Assembly (NCBI RefSeq): GCF_021347895.1
Contig: NC_067116.1
Location: forward strand, 31,507,639-31,571,638
Length of the DNA stretch: 64,000 nt
Reading direction: 5' to 3'
Origin: Acanthochromis polyacanthus
Lineage: Eukaryota; Chordata; Actinopteri; Pomacentridae
Shown in pieces: positions 11,100 through 21,949 of this stretch. Below the pieces are notes generated by a model. It had not been told where the DNA came from, made no database searches, and saw only the letters and a program-made list of their open reading frames with translations. Position numbers and translations under genes: made by a program. The number at the start of each line of letters is the position of its first letter. Position 1 is the stretch's first letter.

Positions 11100-11840
11100 A
11101 CTTGTTTTCATTTCAGACTCAAACGCTTTAAGACCTTTATCTGTTTTTGCTCTTTTTGATCGTTTTATTGTCTCTTCTGTTTAATTTGATCTTCTAAAGT
11201 CTAACTGGTGTCTTTTAAAATGTTTTGTCTTTAGTGTGATTCTTCTTAAATATTTAATTTTTCTCTTTTCTCACCTTTTATTCTTTTCTAATGTCTGATT
11301 TGACTTTGAAATGTTTTGTCTTTTTAATGTTTAATTGTTTTTTCAAATGTTTTCTCGGCTTGTTTGAAAAATTTCCTTTTCTTTCCCAATGTTTAATTTT
11401 TTGATTAAATCTATTAAGTTTTTCTTTTTAAATGTTTTACCACCTTTTAATGTTTAATTTTCTTTTTAAATGCTTCCTTGTATTTTCTGTTTAATTCCTA
11501 TTTGAAGTTTTGACTTTAAGATTTATTTTTTAATTAAATGTTTTGTCTTTTTAAAGGTTTAATAATCTAATGTTTTGTATTTTTTAAATGTTTAATATTC
11601 ATCTTGTTTAATTGTATTTTTTAAAAATGTTTAATTCTATAAAATATTTCTTTAATGTTTAATATTTTTGTTGAAAAAAATGTTTAATTTCATAATTACA
11701 TGTTTTGTATCTTCTGTTTAATTATTTAATTAGGTATTTTATCTGTTTAATATAATTTAATTGTATTTAATGTTTAATTTTCTTTTTAGGTTTTATTGTA
11801 TTATGTTTTTTTCCTTTGATTTAATCGCTTTTTTTAAGTG
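11100..11840. repeat. T-rich degenerate tandem array
   Basis: Low-complexity DNA made of repeated TTTTAATGTTTAATTTT-like words with variable spacing and strong T bias on the plus strand. No coding content. Confidence 0.7.
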
Positions 11841-12476
11841 TACTTTATTTCTGTCAAGATTTTAACCCCAACCTTAAAAATGGAGCAAACCCTTAAATCA
11901 CAATGAAAATACTTCTGTTGTCACAATCATGAGTTAGTCAGTTATTCAGTTTATCAATTCAACTTTTTTTGTTTAGCACCTTTCACACAGACTGCGACGA
12001 CAGGGGAAGGCAGAAGGGGTTTGGGTCGTGTGGAGATGAACCAAGCGACGTGTACAGAGGGGAATGAGTTGAACAGCAGACAAATCCTCTGAAAGGTTAG
12101 GAGCGGGTCGAGGTCCGAACTGAGGAAGAGCAGAAACAGGATTACTAGAGCTCAGTCAGGAGTTAAGCTGTAGAATCATGAGTAGTAAACTGTCAGTGGA
12201 TGCTCATGATCCAGCATCTGAGAGGTGACTGGAGTCTGGTTATATTGTGTGGTGCTGTGAACTGATTGATACTGGTGCACCTGCTCCTGCTTCTGCTGAT
12301 TGTCTGCAGAGAATTGCCTTCACCTGCTGCCGCAGCACCCAGCACACCTAAAAAGGAAGCAAATACACAGGGAAGGAGGGGCCCTACCAAGAGCCGGCAG
12401 AGGCAGGCCTAACACAGTATTACCCAAACTTGTACAAAACAATTCCAAAACTGCCCAGTAAGTCTCCAGATAGGTC
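11841..12476. other. intergenic, no gene recognised
   Basis: Mixed-composition DNA, GC-richer at 11990-12410. This part might be a decayed retroelement, but no ends, TATA box or ORF could be tied to it. Confidence 0.4.
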
Positions 12477-12487
12477 ATTAATAACCA

Positions 12488-12829
12488 TCCATCCTCTATA
12501 CATTGCTTTATCCTCATTCGGGTTGTGGGGGGTGCTGGAGCTTATCCCAGCTGACTCAGGCGAAGGCAGGGGACACCCTGGACAGGTCGCCAGTCTGTCA
12601 CAGGGCTACATACACAGACAAACAAGCACACTCGCATTCACACCTACAGGCAATTTAGAGTACTCAATTAACCTCAGCATATTTTTGGACTGTGGGAGGA
12701 AGCCCACGCATGCTCAGGGAGAACATGCAAACTCCATGCAGAAAGATCCCAGGCTCACCCCGGGATTCAAACCAGGGATCTTCTTGCTGCAAGGCGAAAG
12801 TCCTAACCACTACTCTACTGAGCAGCCCC
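12488..12829 (-). mobile_element. tRNA-headed SINE-like repeat, copy 1
   Basis: Flanked by the perfect 11-bp duplication ATTAATAACCA (12477-12487 and 12830-12840). On the minus strand it starts with a tRNA-like head (AGTAGTGGTTAGGAC, then TTTGAATCCCGG), continues through GGAGTTTGCATG and ends in a TGGAT-rich tail. It is one of three full copies here (also 16904 and 42646). Confidence 0.85.
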
Positions 12830-12840
12830 ATTAATAACCA

Positions 12841-13150
12841 ATATTGCTCAAACTTGGACAAATTGTCTCCAAGACTGTCATTTTGAGGTTCTAAAGAAAA
12901 GCCCTGATTGATACTGATGAAGATTGTCCAAAATAGCCAAACTTGCACAAAAATGACCTCAAATGTGTCCAAAATAATATGCCCAATATTACTCAAAGTT
13001 GTACAAAGTGACTCCACAATTGAACTCAACAGCATTTAAAAATGGTTAATAATAACTGCATTTTTGTCCAAATGATACAAAAGCAGATTTTAAAACTGTC
13101 CTAAATGACTCAAGACGTGTCCAGAGTGTCTCGAATTGGTCCAAATGTTC
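12841..13150. repeat. degenerate TCCAAA minisatellite
   Basis: Imperfect repeats of TTGTCCAAAATAGCCAAA and CTCAAACTTGTACAAA type words. They also occur just left of the SINE (12421-12476), so the SINE landed inside an existing array. Confidence 0.55.
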
Positions 13151-13479
13151 TGAGGTTAGATGTCCTTCTAAGACTGAAAACCTTTAACGTGTTCTTGTTG
13201 AGATAACAGCAATAAAGTGAAAAGTGGTAAAATAATGTTATTACTGCTGTTTTTTATGATCTGTGTGGCGTGGACAGTCAAGCTTTTGTTGGGACACGAC
13301 ACCAAGAGCTCCGGAGCTTCGGGTCGTGACGGAGACGGTGGAGGAAAGAACCCGGAAAACACGACTCCTGCAGCGGGGCGGGGGGAGGGTGGAGGTAGAG
13401 GCGCCCCTGGGCCCTGCAGGTCTCTGGGGTGCTGCTTCCTGGGACCCTGAATTTAATGAATTTCATGGGACTGTCATTA

Positions 13480-13626
13480 TCAGCGGGGTCTCCATGGAAA
13501 CGACGCGTCACGACACACAACAGGAGACGCGGGTCGGTATAAAAGAGGCTTCGGGACGCGTACTGTCAGTGAAGCTCACCGGACTGTGGTCTGTCTGTTG
13601 CTCAGGAACCGCGGAGCCAAACACGG
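13480..13626 (+). promoter_or_regulatory. TATA promoter and 5'UTR of the bHLH gene
   Basis: TATAAAAG lies at 13538-13545 in a CpG-rich stretch (CGACGCGTCACGACAC upstream, TTCGGGACGCG downstream). It is about 80 bp before the first ATG, placing transcription start near 13565-13575. The GC-rich block extends back to about 13300. Confidence 0.7.
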
Positions 13627-15680
13627 ATGACCCACCAGACTTCTCCGCTGCTGTTGCTGCTGTCTGCACCGGACCCGCTGCACGAAGCTGCACATCACCT
13701 CCACACCTGCACCAGGTCAGAAAAACGCCATCTCATGGAATGCAGCTATGACATGTTTTCTGGATATCTGAATTTATCTGAATATCATCTCTTTATTCCT
13801 CAAGTTATTTCCGCCTGCAGGCTACAGTCATTGTGTACATATGCATTGTTATTTAATATTTACCAAATAGGAAGAAAACTAAGGACATTAAACTTGCTTT
13901 CACAACATCACAACACATGTTCAGTATGAGGTTTATTGTCTGTTTTGTTGAGTCACTAGGTGGCTCTTCATGAATACAATAAATCATTTTTACAAATCTG
14001 CAATTTTTCAAAAATTTTCCTTTTTATTTAACATAATTTTCTGTGTATATATCAATGCAATATCACAAATAAAACTCCATTAATATTTACTATTCTGTAA
14101 ACTTACATTTTTCTTTTTCTTAGAACAATGCACATTTTACTTTTTATGCTTATATTTTCTCTACTTGTGTTTATATTTTTAAGATAGATTTTTCTGTGTT
14201 TTTATTAAATTCACTACATTTCCGAGACTTTGAATGGGAGCAACTGTAACATAACCAGTTTCCTCTCAAGGGTCAATAAGTGTTTCTGATTCTGATCAGT
14301 ATAACTCCAAAAGCAAAAAATATCTATAACTACATGTAAAATATTAAGAAAAATAAACCTCTAACTGTGAATAACATAGAATAAAATTTCTAGTTTTGTA
14401 GAGAAAATTTTAATTTTTTTTTATTTATTTACAAATTTATTGCAATTCCATAAACATCTCCTTTTATTTAGTAGGTACGTATTCAATTCAACCTTATTAC
14501 TGTAAATATATTTCTGAAATTAGTTACAATTAGTGACAATTAAACTGGAGTTCATTAAACTGCTGAATTTTGGAAAATTACACTGTTTTATGAGATTGCT
14601 ATTTTCCAGTATTTCTGTGATTTTTGGAGCACACTAACCTTAAAAATATCAGGATTTTTCCACAAGATGTGGAGAGCAATGTCAATACTTATGGTTTATT
14701 AGCTTCAGAATGTTGCCAATATTTTTGTTTGTTTAATGTGTCTAAAATGTGAATTGCTGAGCTTGTCATCTGTATTTCATAGAACTCAGGGAGACAGTCA
14801 GAGGTTTTCAGAGATCCACCTGCTGCAGAAAATCACCAGCAAGATGGACTTTTGTGTTGCTACCAGCTAAACATTGTTGTGTGTGTGCAGAGAGCCAGAA
14901 CCATCCATCATGATGAATCACAGAGGAACTCCATATGAGACCAGCTACGATGATGGTACGGTCACTGGAATAATCAGTTAGTTTCACACTGTGTTTTTTT
15001 TAAGCCTGCATTAAATCAGCAGTTAATTTGAATCAATTCAAAATGCTTGTTTGTTTGTTTTTCTTAAAGTAATTGTTTAAAATAATTATTTGATTATCAA
15101 ACATTGGCAGATTAATTTTCTGTTGTTGAATTAATTGATTAAATGAGTTGTTCCAGTTTTACACAAGAAAAAATGTCAGTTTATGTGTCATTTTACACAA
15201 ATGTTTTATTCTTTTTTTCTTCTTTTGTTGATATATTTCAGTGATTCCTCTTCATGTGGTCCTGTGTGACAGTCGGGCTCCTCAGTTCAGCTTTTTTACA
15301 CTCCAGTTGACTCCTCTCTCTCCTTCCCCTCAGGTTCTCAACCTCGTGTTGTCCGTCGGATCTTCACCAACAGTCGGGAACGTTGGCGACAGCAGAATGT
15401 CAACGGGGCGTTTGCTGAGCTGCGGCGTCTCATCCCCACCCACCCACCTGACAGGAAGCTGAGCAAGAATGAGATCCTGCGCCTCGCCCTCAGGTACATC
15501 AACTTTCTGGACCAGCTGGTAACAGAGCAGGACCTCAGGGTGGCCCCCCGAGGTCGGGCAGGGAGCGTGGAGGAGGAAGAGACACTGTCCTCAAACTCCA
15601 GCTGTGAGAGTTCAGTGGACGGAGACTCTGATGGTCTGGTGGAGGACCAGAGTCAGCTGCAGTACTTCCAGTACAGCTGA
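13627..15680 (+). CDS. TAL1/LYL1-type bHLH transcription factor, 166 aa
   Basis: Three coding exons join in frame: 13627-13715, 14891-14955 and 15334-15680 (501 nt with stop), all with GT/AG junctions. The bHLH domain (about residues 56-110) reads [17 protein letters not shown], then [20 protein letters not shown] and [12 protein letters not shown]. This is the class-II TAL family signature; these factors bind E-boxes with E-proteins and act in blood, endothelial and neural development. The tail is acidic and Ser-rich ([10 protein letters not shown], also TAL1-like) and ends QYFQYS. TAL1 has a much longer N-terminus; here it is about 50 residues, so size is nearer TAL2 while the domain sequence is nearer TAL1/LYL1. 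Exon 1 starts MTHQTSP and has a leucine run. Which paralogue it is cannot be decided by eye, so no symbol is given. Confidence 0.88.
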
Positions 15681-16891
15681 GCAGATCCAGGAACTTTACC
15701 AGAGTTGAAAACCCACCTGATGTGAGTCGGGTCAGAGTGATGCCAATGGCACATGTTGTAAATCCAGATTTTGGTGATTTTTATTTCATTCAAAAGACTG
15801 TTTGGTCTCAGTGATCTAATTCAGATCCAAACTCAGATTCAAACTTGAGACACTGAGGACACTAAAACCTTCATCATTTTTGTATTTCTGATATAAAATG
15901 ACTCAAAATGTTTCAAAATGTTTAGCAAACTATTTGATTAACTGAAGTGTTTCATGAAGGATGGAAGCTAAAGGTTTTATGCAGCAGACAGATTCATTGT
16001 TGATCCAGATGGATAAAGGATCACAGAGACTGCCAGAGGTCACACTGCAGAAATAAATGCTGGCACTGGCATCTGTTTCTGATTGTTAGTTAATGCAAAT
16101 ATTTAGGGCAAAACTGAAGCTTGTCTTTCAGTCACACATTCACTATCAAAAATGGGAATACTACCTTTTTAAAAATTGTCGTGTTTTGTATTGATTTTCC
16201 ATTGGGTTAAACAAGCAGTCCACACAGATTTTCACCTGCTCTTATTAGACTTTCAGAATTCTGTAAATGCAATATCAAGTGATTCAAAAATCTTGTTGGT
16301 TTTTGAAGATGTATAGACATATAGATGACGAACTCTGTGACAAAAAGGTGACAATAGACTGTAGATCTCTGTCAAGCTGTATGTTGTGTCTGGTATGTTT
16401 TCAGTCAGAGTGAATGAACTCCAAGCTTCTACAAACATGCAGAAGCAGCTTCACTGTCCTGTAAAAAACACATATTGTTGTTGTGGGCTGAGACTGAGAG
16501 CAGCAGACAGTCATGTGATATTCACATTTATCAGCGTAGTCAATTTTTAATGAATTATTAGATGTGTTTTTAATGTGTTGTTGATGTTCTGCTGTCCAGC
16601 AGAAGAGCCAGTAACCAGATTCAGGTTCTTTTATGTTAAAGGGACCTTTGGTGCTTTTATTGTTTTAACTTTGTTTAACTTAGAGGTCTTGTTCTTTGTA
16701 GTGTTAGAAACATGTTTGTTGTTCATTGATACTTTCACTTGTGCAAAGGTCTGATGTCGTTGTCTGTGAGAATAAAGATTAATAAAAAGGTATTTTTGTG
16801 TGAATTGCTTACCACTTGTTTATCTGGCGGCATGAAAAACGCTCCAATAATGGCTTCATTTTCTCTAAATCAACCTTTAAGTGACGATTCT
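15681..16891 (+). other. 3'UTR and downstream of the bHLH gene
   Basis: There is no other gene here. Candidate polyadenylation signals are AATAAA at about 16052 (GAAATAAATGC) and the AATAAAGATTAATAAAAAG cluster near 16770, so the 3'UTR may be roughly 0.4 or 1.1 kb. Confidence 0.5.
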
Positions 16892-16903
16892 CATGTTTAT
16901 CTA

Positions 16904-17212
16904 TCCATCCATCCATTCTCTATACACCGCCTATCCCAGCTGACTCGGGCGAAGGCAGGGGACACCCTGGACAGGTCGCCAGTCTGTCGCAGGGCTACAT
17001 ATACAGACAAAAAATCACACCTACGGGCAATTTAGAGTGATCAATTAACCTCAGCATATTTTTGGACTGTGGGAGGAAGCCAGAGTGTCCAGAGAAAACC
17101 CACGCATGCACAGGGAGAACATGCAAACTCCATGGAGAAAGATCCCTGGCCCACCCCAGGATTTGAACCGGGGATTTTCTTGTTGCAAGGCGAAAGTGCT
17201 AACCACTACGCC
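16904..17212 (-). mobile_element. tRNA-headed SINE-like repeat, copy 2
   Basis: Same family and orientation as the copy at 12488. It is bounded by the perfect 12-bp duplication CATGTTTATCTA (16892-16903 and 17213-17224). The TGGA-type tail is at the left (read ATCCATCCATCC on plus) and the tRNA-like head at the right. Confidence 0.87.
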
Positions 17213-17224
17213 CATGTTTATCTA

Positions 17225-18690
17225 GTAAATATGAATTCTTTTACTTAGTTATTCTAGCTGTTTATCCACTTTTTTCTAACACCTTCAACTGCAGGTTATA
17301 TTTTTAGCTAATAATAACTAATAACTCTGTGTTCCCAGTTTTAGCGAACAGCTTTCAAAATATCCATAGTTTGCTAGTTACTTTAACTGCTCATCCATTT
17401 TTAGCTAGCAATTCTGACAGCTAGTCATATTTCTGGAGATTGATTTCCAATTCTGATATGCTATGTCAATATTTTGTCAGGTATGTTTAAGCTAACAATT
17501 CCAGCTGTGTGACTACATTGTTAGCCCTGAGTTGAACTTAGTGGCTCCACTTAAAAACAATAAAAGAAGGTAAAATGCAAAAACACTTATTGCCTTTAAA
17601 ATTTTCCCAACATATATTCTTTGTTGCGGGGTTACTGCCCGTCCACTCGAGTTCAACAGGGAGACACAACAAAAGCGATTGGGCGAGGTCACAGTGGGGA
17701 TGGGTGGGATGGGAAGTGTCACTGTAACAAGCCAATGATGAGTGGGCGTGGGGCTGATGACTGATAAACATCTCAGCCAATCAGACAGTCCCGAGAGACA
17801 ACAGCGGCATTAACAACAACACAACAGGTCCCAGAGGAGCTGAGGGGGCGTGTTTCAATTAGAGAGAGCTGAGTGTTTGAGTGTGAGATGCTGGTTCACC
17901 CTCAGTTCCCACCTCTTTCTTCACACATTCAGCAGGTTTATCTGATGTGGGTTTTGATTCATTCACCTATTAGGTCTCTCTTCTGATATCACAAAGCTGG
18001 CTCGCAGATTGCCATGGCAACTGTGACAGACAGGGTTGAGGTCAGATGATGGGGAAGGAGAGGTCAGGGCTCTGTGGTCTTGAGGTGTGTTTGGGCTCAT
18101 TTTCCTGCATGATTTTTTTCTCCAAAAAGGAGTATATGTGAAGAATGGAGTCCTTACTTTTTCTCGTTCAGGATGGAGCTAATTTGCTGCAGGCATCCAA
18201 ACATGACGAGACAGCCATCTTTTATAGGACTTTTGCTGATTGCAGTCCTGCATTCTTTTTTGGTAAATTATGCATCTATGACTAATTTACATCTCTCAGT
18301 AAGCATAGCTTGATGTACTGAACTTTTAATTGAGAGCTTTGGACACGTCTGATCCACTGTTCACAAATGTTTCAGAGCTTCAAGCACTATCTTCCTTAAA
18401 CTTACAGTCCCATCAAGATGTGACACTGAAAAAAGTATACTATTCAAATGCAGTGTTTTCCTTTAAAACTCGACACGAAACTGTACCAGGTGTAGTGCTA
18501 AAAGTGTTACGAATTCTGGAGGCTCAGGCGCAGGAAATGAATGGCAGAACGTTAAATAACCAAGAATGAGTTTTGTGGCAAGGTTTCTCTCAGAAGTTAC
18601 TCGAACAAAACTAAACTCTGAACAGACTCAAACCATGTATTCTGCATGGTTGAGAATGACTACATGGCTACATACTCTGAGAACTAGGGA
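17225..18690. other. intergenic, no gene recognised
   Basis: No exon chain could be built. A GC-richer block at 17620-17860 has no clear ORF. The 79-codon plus-strand ORF at 18330-18569 has no recognisable family or splice partner. Confidence 0.45.
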
Positions 18691-18699
18691 TAATTAAGT

Positions 18700-19408
18700 G
18701 AAATTAAACACAGTGGCAAGAAGCAATGGCAGATCTGCATGCGGGTTCCAACAGGTCTTCTGCAGTATTTGCGTCAATTGGGATGCAGTTCCATGGATGA
18801 TTCATCAGAAAAATCAACCTTCTGCCACTTTTCCATTGTCCATGCTTTCTGCAAGCTGTGGGCCTTTGGCAAATGCAACATGATTTTTTTTTTTGTCTTC
18901 TGTTTAATGCTGGTTTATGAGCACTAATTTGGCCATGGAGACCACCATGTGAGAGAATTTGACAAACTTCTAGTAGATACAGGGGTTTCTGGTGACCAGT
19001 TCACATGTAGGTCTGCAGTTGAAAAGGGGCTGACCCTGGACTGTCGAAGTAACAAACAGTCTTCTCTCACAGTTGTCTTACAGGGTCTGCCTGACCTGGG
19101 CTTGTCATGAACATCACCAGTTTCTTCAAATCTTTTTTCTTATCCTTTCCACTTGACGTTTGGATACATTAAAGATGTCTGCCACCCTCAGCAGCAGACT
19201 TGGTCTTCAGGCTCTTGATGATCAGCACTTTGGTCTGTGGTTGAATCTTTGGCATGTTGTCAGAGGTCAGGGTGCATTTCACATGAGGGACTGGTGTGCT
19301 GGGGTTCTTTTTATACACACCTGGGAATGTGTTCATTACATTATTTGTCACAGGTGAAGCTCTAATCTGTGATTGGTTGAATCATTTAAAGATAGGACAA
19401 GACTTTTG
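18700..19408 (-). mobile_element. decayed DNA-transposon-like sequence
   Basis: Sequence of a type seen repeatedly in fish genomes (TTTGGCCATGGAGACCACC, TGGGCTTGTCATGAACATC). It ends near AGACTTTTGTCCTAGCA at 19400-19420, which resembles a mariner-type terminal repeat. Frames are broken throughout and the family is not resolved. Confidence 0.35.
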
Positions 19409-19409
19409 T

Positions 19410-19698
19410 CCTAGCAAAAACAGATGTTATGGACTTTACCAAGCTGTGAACTGTGAACTGGATTGTGGTCTCAAAGGAGTACCCATGTCTAACACAGAGG
19501 GCTGTGAAACTCCTCCTCCCATTCATAACTACATACCTGTGTGAATCAGGATTCTCCATTGTGGTCTCAACTAAGACCAAAGCTCTAAACAGACTCAGAG
19601 TTTCACTAGAGGCTACCTTGAGAGTGAGCCTTTCCCCCATTCCACCCAGACTAGATCTGGTCATGTCTGAGAGGCAGGCCCAAGTGTCCCATTAAGAG
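19410..19698 (+). pseudogene. hAT transposase C-terminal remnant
   Basis: The plus frame encodes TTYLCESGFSIVVSTKTKA, then LDLVMSERQAQVSH and a stop. This is the conserved C-terminal dimerisation block of hAT transposases and their domesticated relatives (the ZBED5/FAM200 type). Only the last 80 or so residues remain and no BED finger or catalytic region precedes them, so it is a truncated relic. Confidence 0.7.
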
Positions 19699-19776
19699 GT
19701 CAACATAAAATGGGAGTTGTAGCATGTAAAAAAATGGACTGTTGTGACTGTTGTTAATGTTGTTAATGTTCATTAG

Positions 19777-19891
<115 letters not shown>

Positions 19892-21522
19892 CAGTGCCTA
19901 TCATAAGTATTCACCCCCTTTGATGTTTTACCTGTTTATTACTTTTATAAATCAATCATGGTCAATAAAATTTAGCTTTTTTAACAGAAAAATTTATTGG
20001 AAAAAACTCTTTAATGTCAAAGTGAAAACAGATTTCTATAAAGCAATGTTAATGAAAGAAAATTACATAAATGAAAATAATTGTTTGCATAATTATTCAC
20101 CCCCTTCAAGTCAGTATTTAGTAGATGCACCTTTGGCTGCAATCACAGCAGTGAGTCTGTGTGGATAGGTCTCAGTCAGTCTTGCACATCTGCCCACTGC
20201 AATTTTGCTCCATTCTTCTTTGCAAAACTGCTTAAGCTCTGTCAGGTTGCGTGGGTATCGGGCATGAACAGCTATTTTCAAGTCCAGCCACAAATTCTCT
20301 ATAGGATTGAGGTCTGGGCTTTGACTCGCCCACTCCAGAACATTTACCTGTTTCTTTTTTAACCATTCCTGTGTAGCTTTTGCTGTATGTTTTGGATCAT
20401 TGTCTTGCTGGAAAATAAATCTTCTCCCAAGACGTAGTTCTCTTGCAGACTGAAAAAGATTGTCCCCCAGGATTTCAGTGTATTTTGCAGCATTCATTCT
20501 GCCCTCTAGCTTTACAAGCCTTCCAGGTCCAGTTGCTGAGAAACATCCCCACAGCATGATGCTGCCACCACCATGCTTCACAGTGGGGATGGTGTGTTTT
20601 TGGTGATGTGCAGTGTTTGGTTTCCGCCAAACGTGACGTCTTGTCTGATGGCCAAAAAGGTCAATTTTGGTCTCATCAGACCAAAGAATCTTCTTCCACT
20701 TGACCATGGAGTCTTCCACGTACTTTTTGGCAAATTCTAGTCAAGATCTAATTTGACTTTTCTTCAACAGTAGCTTTCTCATTGCCACTCTCCCATAAAG
20801 CTTTGACCGGTGAAGAACCCAGGCAGCAGTTGCTGCATGCACAGTCTCTCCCATCTCAGCAGCTGAAGCTTATAACTCCTTCAGAGTAGTTGTAGGAGTC
20901 TTGGTGGCTTCTCTCACTAGTCTCCTACTTGCACGGTCATTCAGTTTACAAGGGCGGCCTGATCGAGGCAGATTCACATAAGTGCCATATTCCTTCCATT
21001 TCTTGATAATTGATTTCACTGAACTCCGGGGGATGTTCAGTGCCTTGGAAATTTTTTTGTAACCATCCCCTGAATTGTACTTCTCAATAACCCTTTCCCT
21101 GAGTTGCTTAGAGTGTTGTTCTGTCTCATGGTGTAATGGTAGCCAGGAATACTGATCAACCACTCTCTGGACCCTTCAGACACAGGTGTTTTACAACTCG
21201 ATCACTTGAAACACACCCACACCACTCAGGTGATCTTCATTTCACTAATTGTGAGACTATTGGCAACAATTTGATGGACCTCTATTGAATTAGACCATTA
21301 AAATAAAAAGGGGGTGAATAATTATGCAAACAATTATTTTTATTTATATAATTTTCTTTCATTAACATTACTTTACAGAAATCTGTTTTCACTTTGAGAT
21401 TAAAGAGTTTTTTCCAATAATTGTTTTTGTTAAAAAAGCTAAATTTTATTGACCATGATTGATTTATGAAAGCAATAAAATGGTAAACCATCAAAGGGGG
21501 TGAATACTTATGATAGGCACTG
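19892..21522 (-). mobile_element. Tc1-like element, inactive, in a microsatellite
   Basis: It begins CAGTGCCTATCATAAG and ends CTTATGATAGGCACTG, flanked by TA on both sides. Inverted repeats of about 210 bp carry internal repeat copies near GGGGGTGAAT at both ends of each arm, the IR/DR layout of fish Tc1 elements. Length is 1,631 bp, normal for the family. The transposase on the minus strand is broken. The element sits inside a (TG)n tract. Confidence 0.92.
20111..21163 (-). pseudogene. Tc1 transposase, disrupted
   Basis: The N-terminal part (21163-20870) has the paired-type helix-turn-helix (GDGYKKISKALNIPRSSVKS) and the linker RSGRPCKL. It stops at TTLKEL. A second frame (20719-20111) carries the DDE core: ILWSDETKIDLF (first Asp), FIFQQDNDPKHTAKA (second Asp) and [13 protein letters not shown] (Glu), ending GASTKY. 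The roughly 150 bp between the frames contains stops and frameshifts, so no full transposase can be made from this copy. Confidence 0.9.
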
Positions 21523-21532
21523 TATATATATT

Positions 21533-21536
<4 letters not shown>

Positions 21537-21623
<87 letters not shown>
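21537..21623. repeat. TG microsatellite, right part
   Basis: A near-perfect (TG)n run continues the tract at 19817-19888 on the other side of the Tc1 element. Confidence 0.95.
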
Positions 21624-21627
<4 letters not shown>

Positions 21628-21779
21628 ATAATTACTCTACGAGTGTCAGTATTTCAAATATAACCTTCGTTAATAAAAATCTGTTCATTTTGATGCATCA
21701 ATTACTTTTAAGTTAAACTGTAGAGGCCGCAGTTACTTTTTGGCGGACGATCACTCTTTGGTATTCTACTTGAAACGTC

Positions 21780-21949
21780 AGCTGTCACTGATTGGTTAAA
21801 GGTGAAGTAACCCCACCACCCCAGATCTTATTGGCTCTTGTAAGCAATATCCCGCCTTATTCGGAATTCCACAGCAGGAATCTCTTTTCATTGGTCCATC
21901 AGGTCAGAGAGCAGAGAACAACAAACAAGATAGGGTGAAGACCGTCGGG
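21780..21949 (+). promoter_or_regulatory. atg4b promoter with three inverted CCAAT boxes
   Basis: ATTGG (inverted CCAAT) occurs at 21791-21795, 21830-21834 and 21890-21894, all within 160 bp upstream of the atg4b ATG. A CCCGCC lies at about 21851. No TATA box is visible. This arrangement fits a housekeeping-type NF-Y promoter. Confidence 0.55.

Noticed and set aside
13217..13751. ORFs of 77 and 162 aa upstream of the bHLH gene
   Set aside because: They run across the GC-rich promoter and TATA box in other frames; no splice or family evidence.
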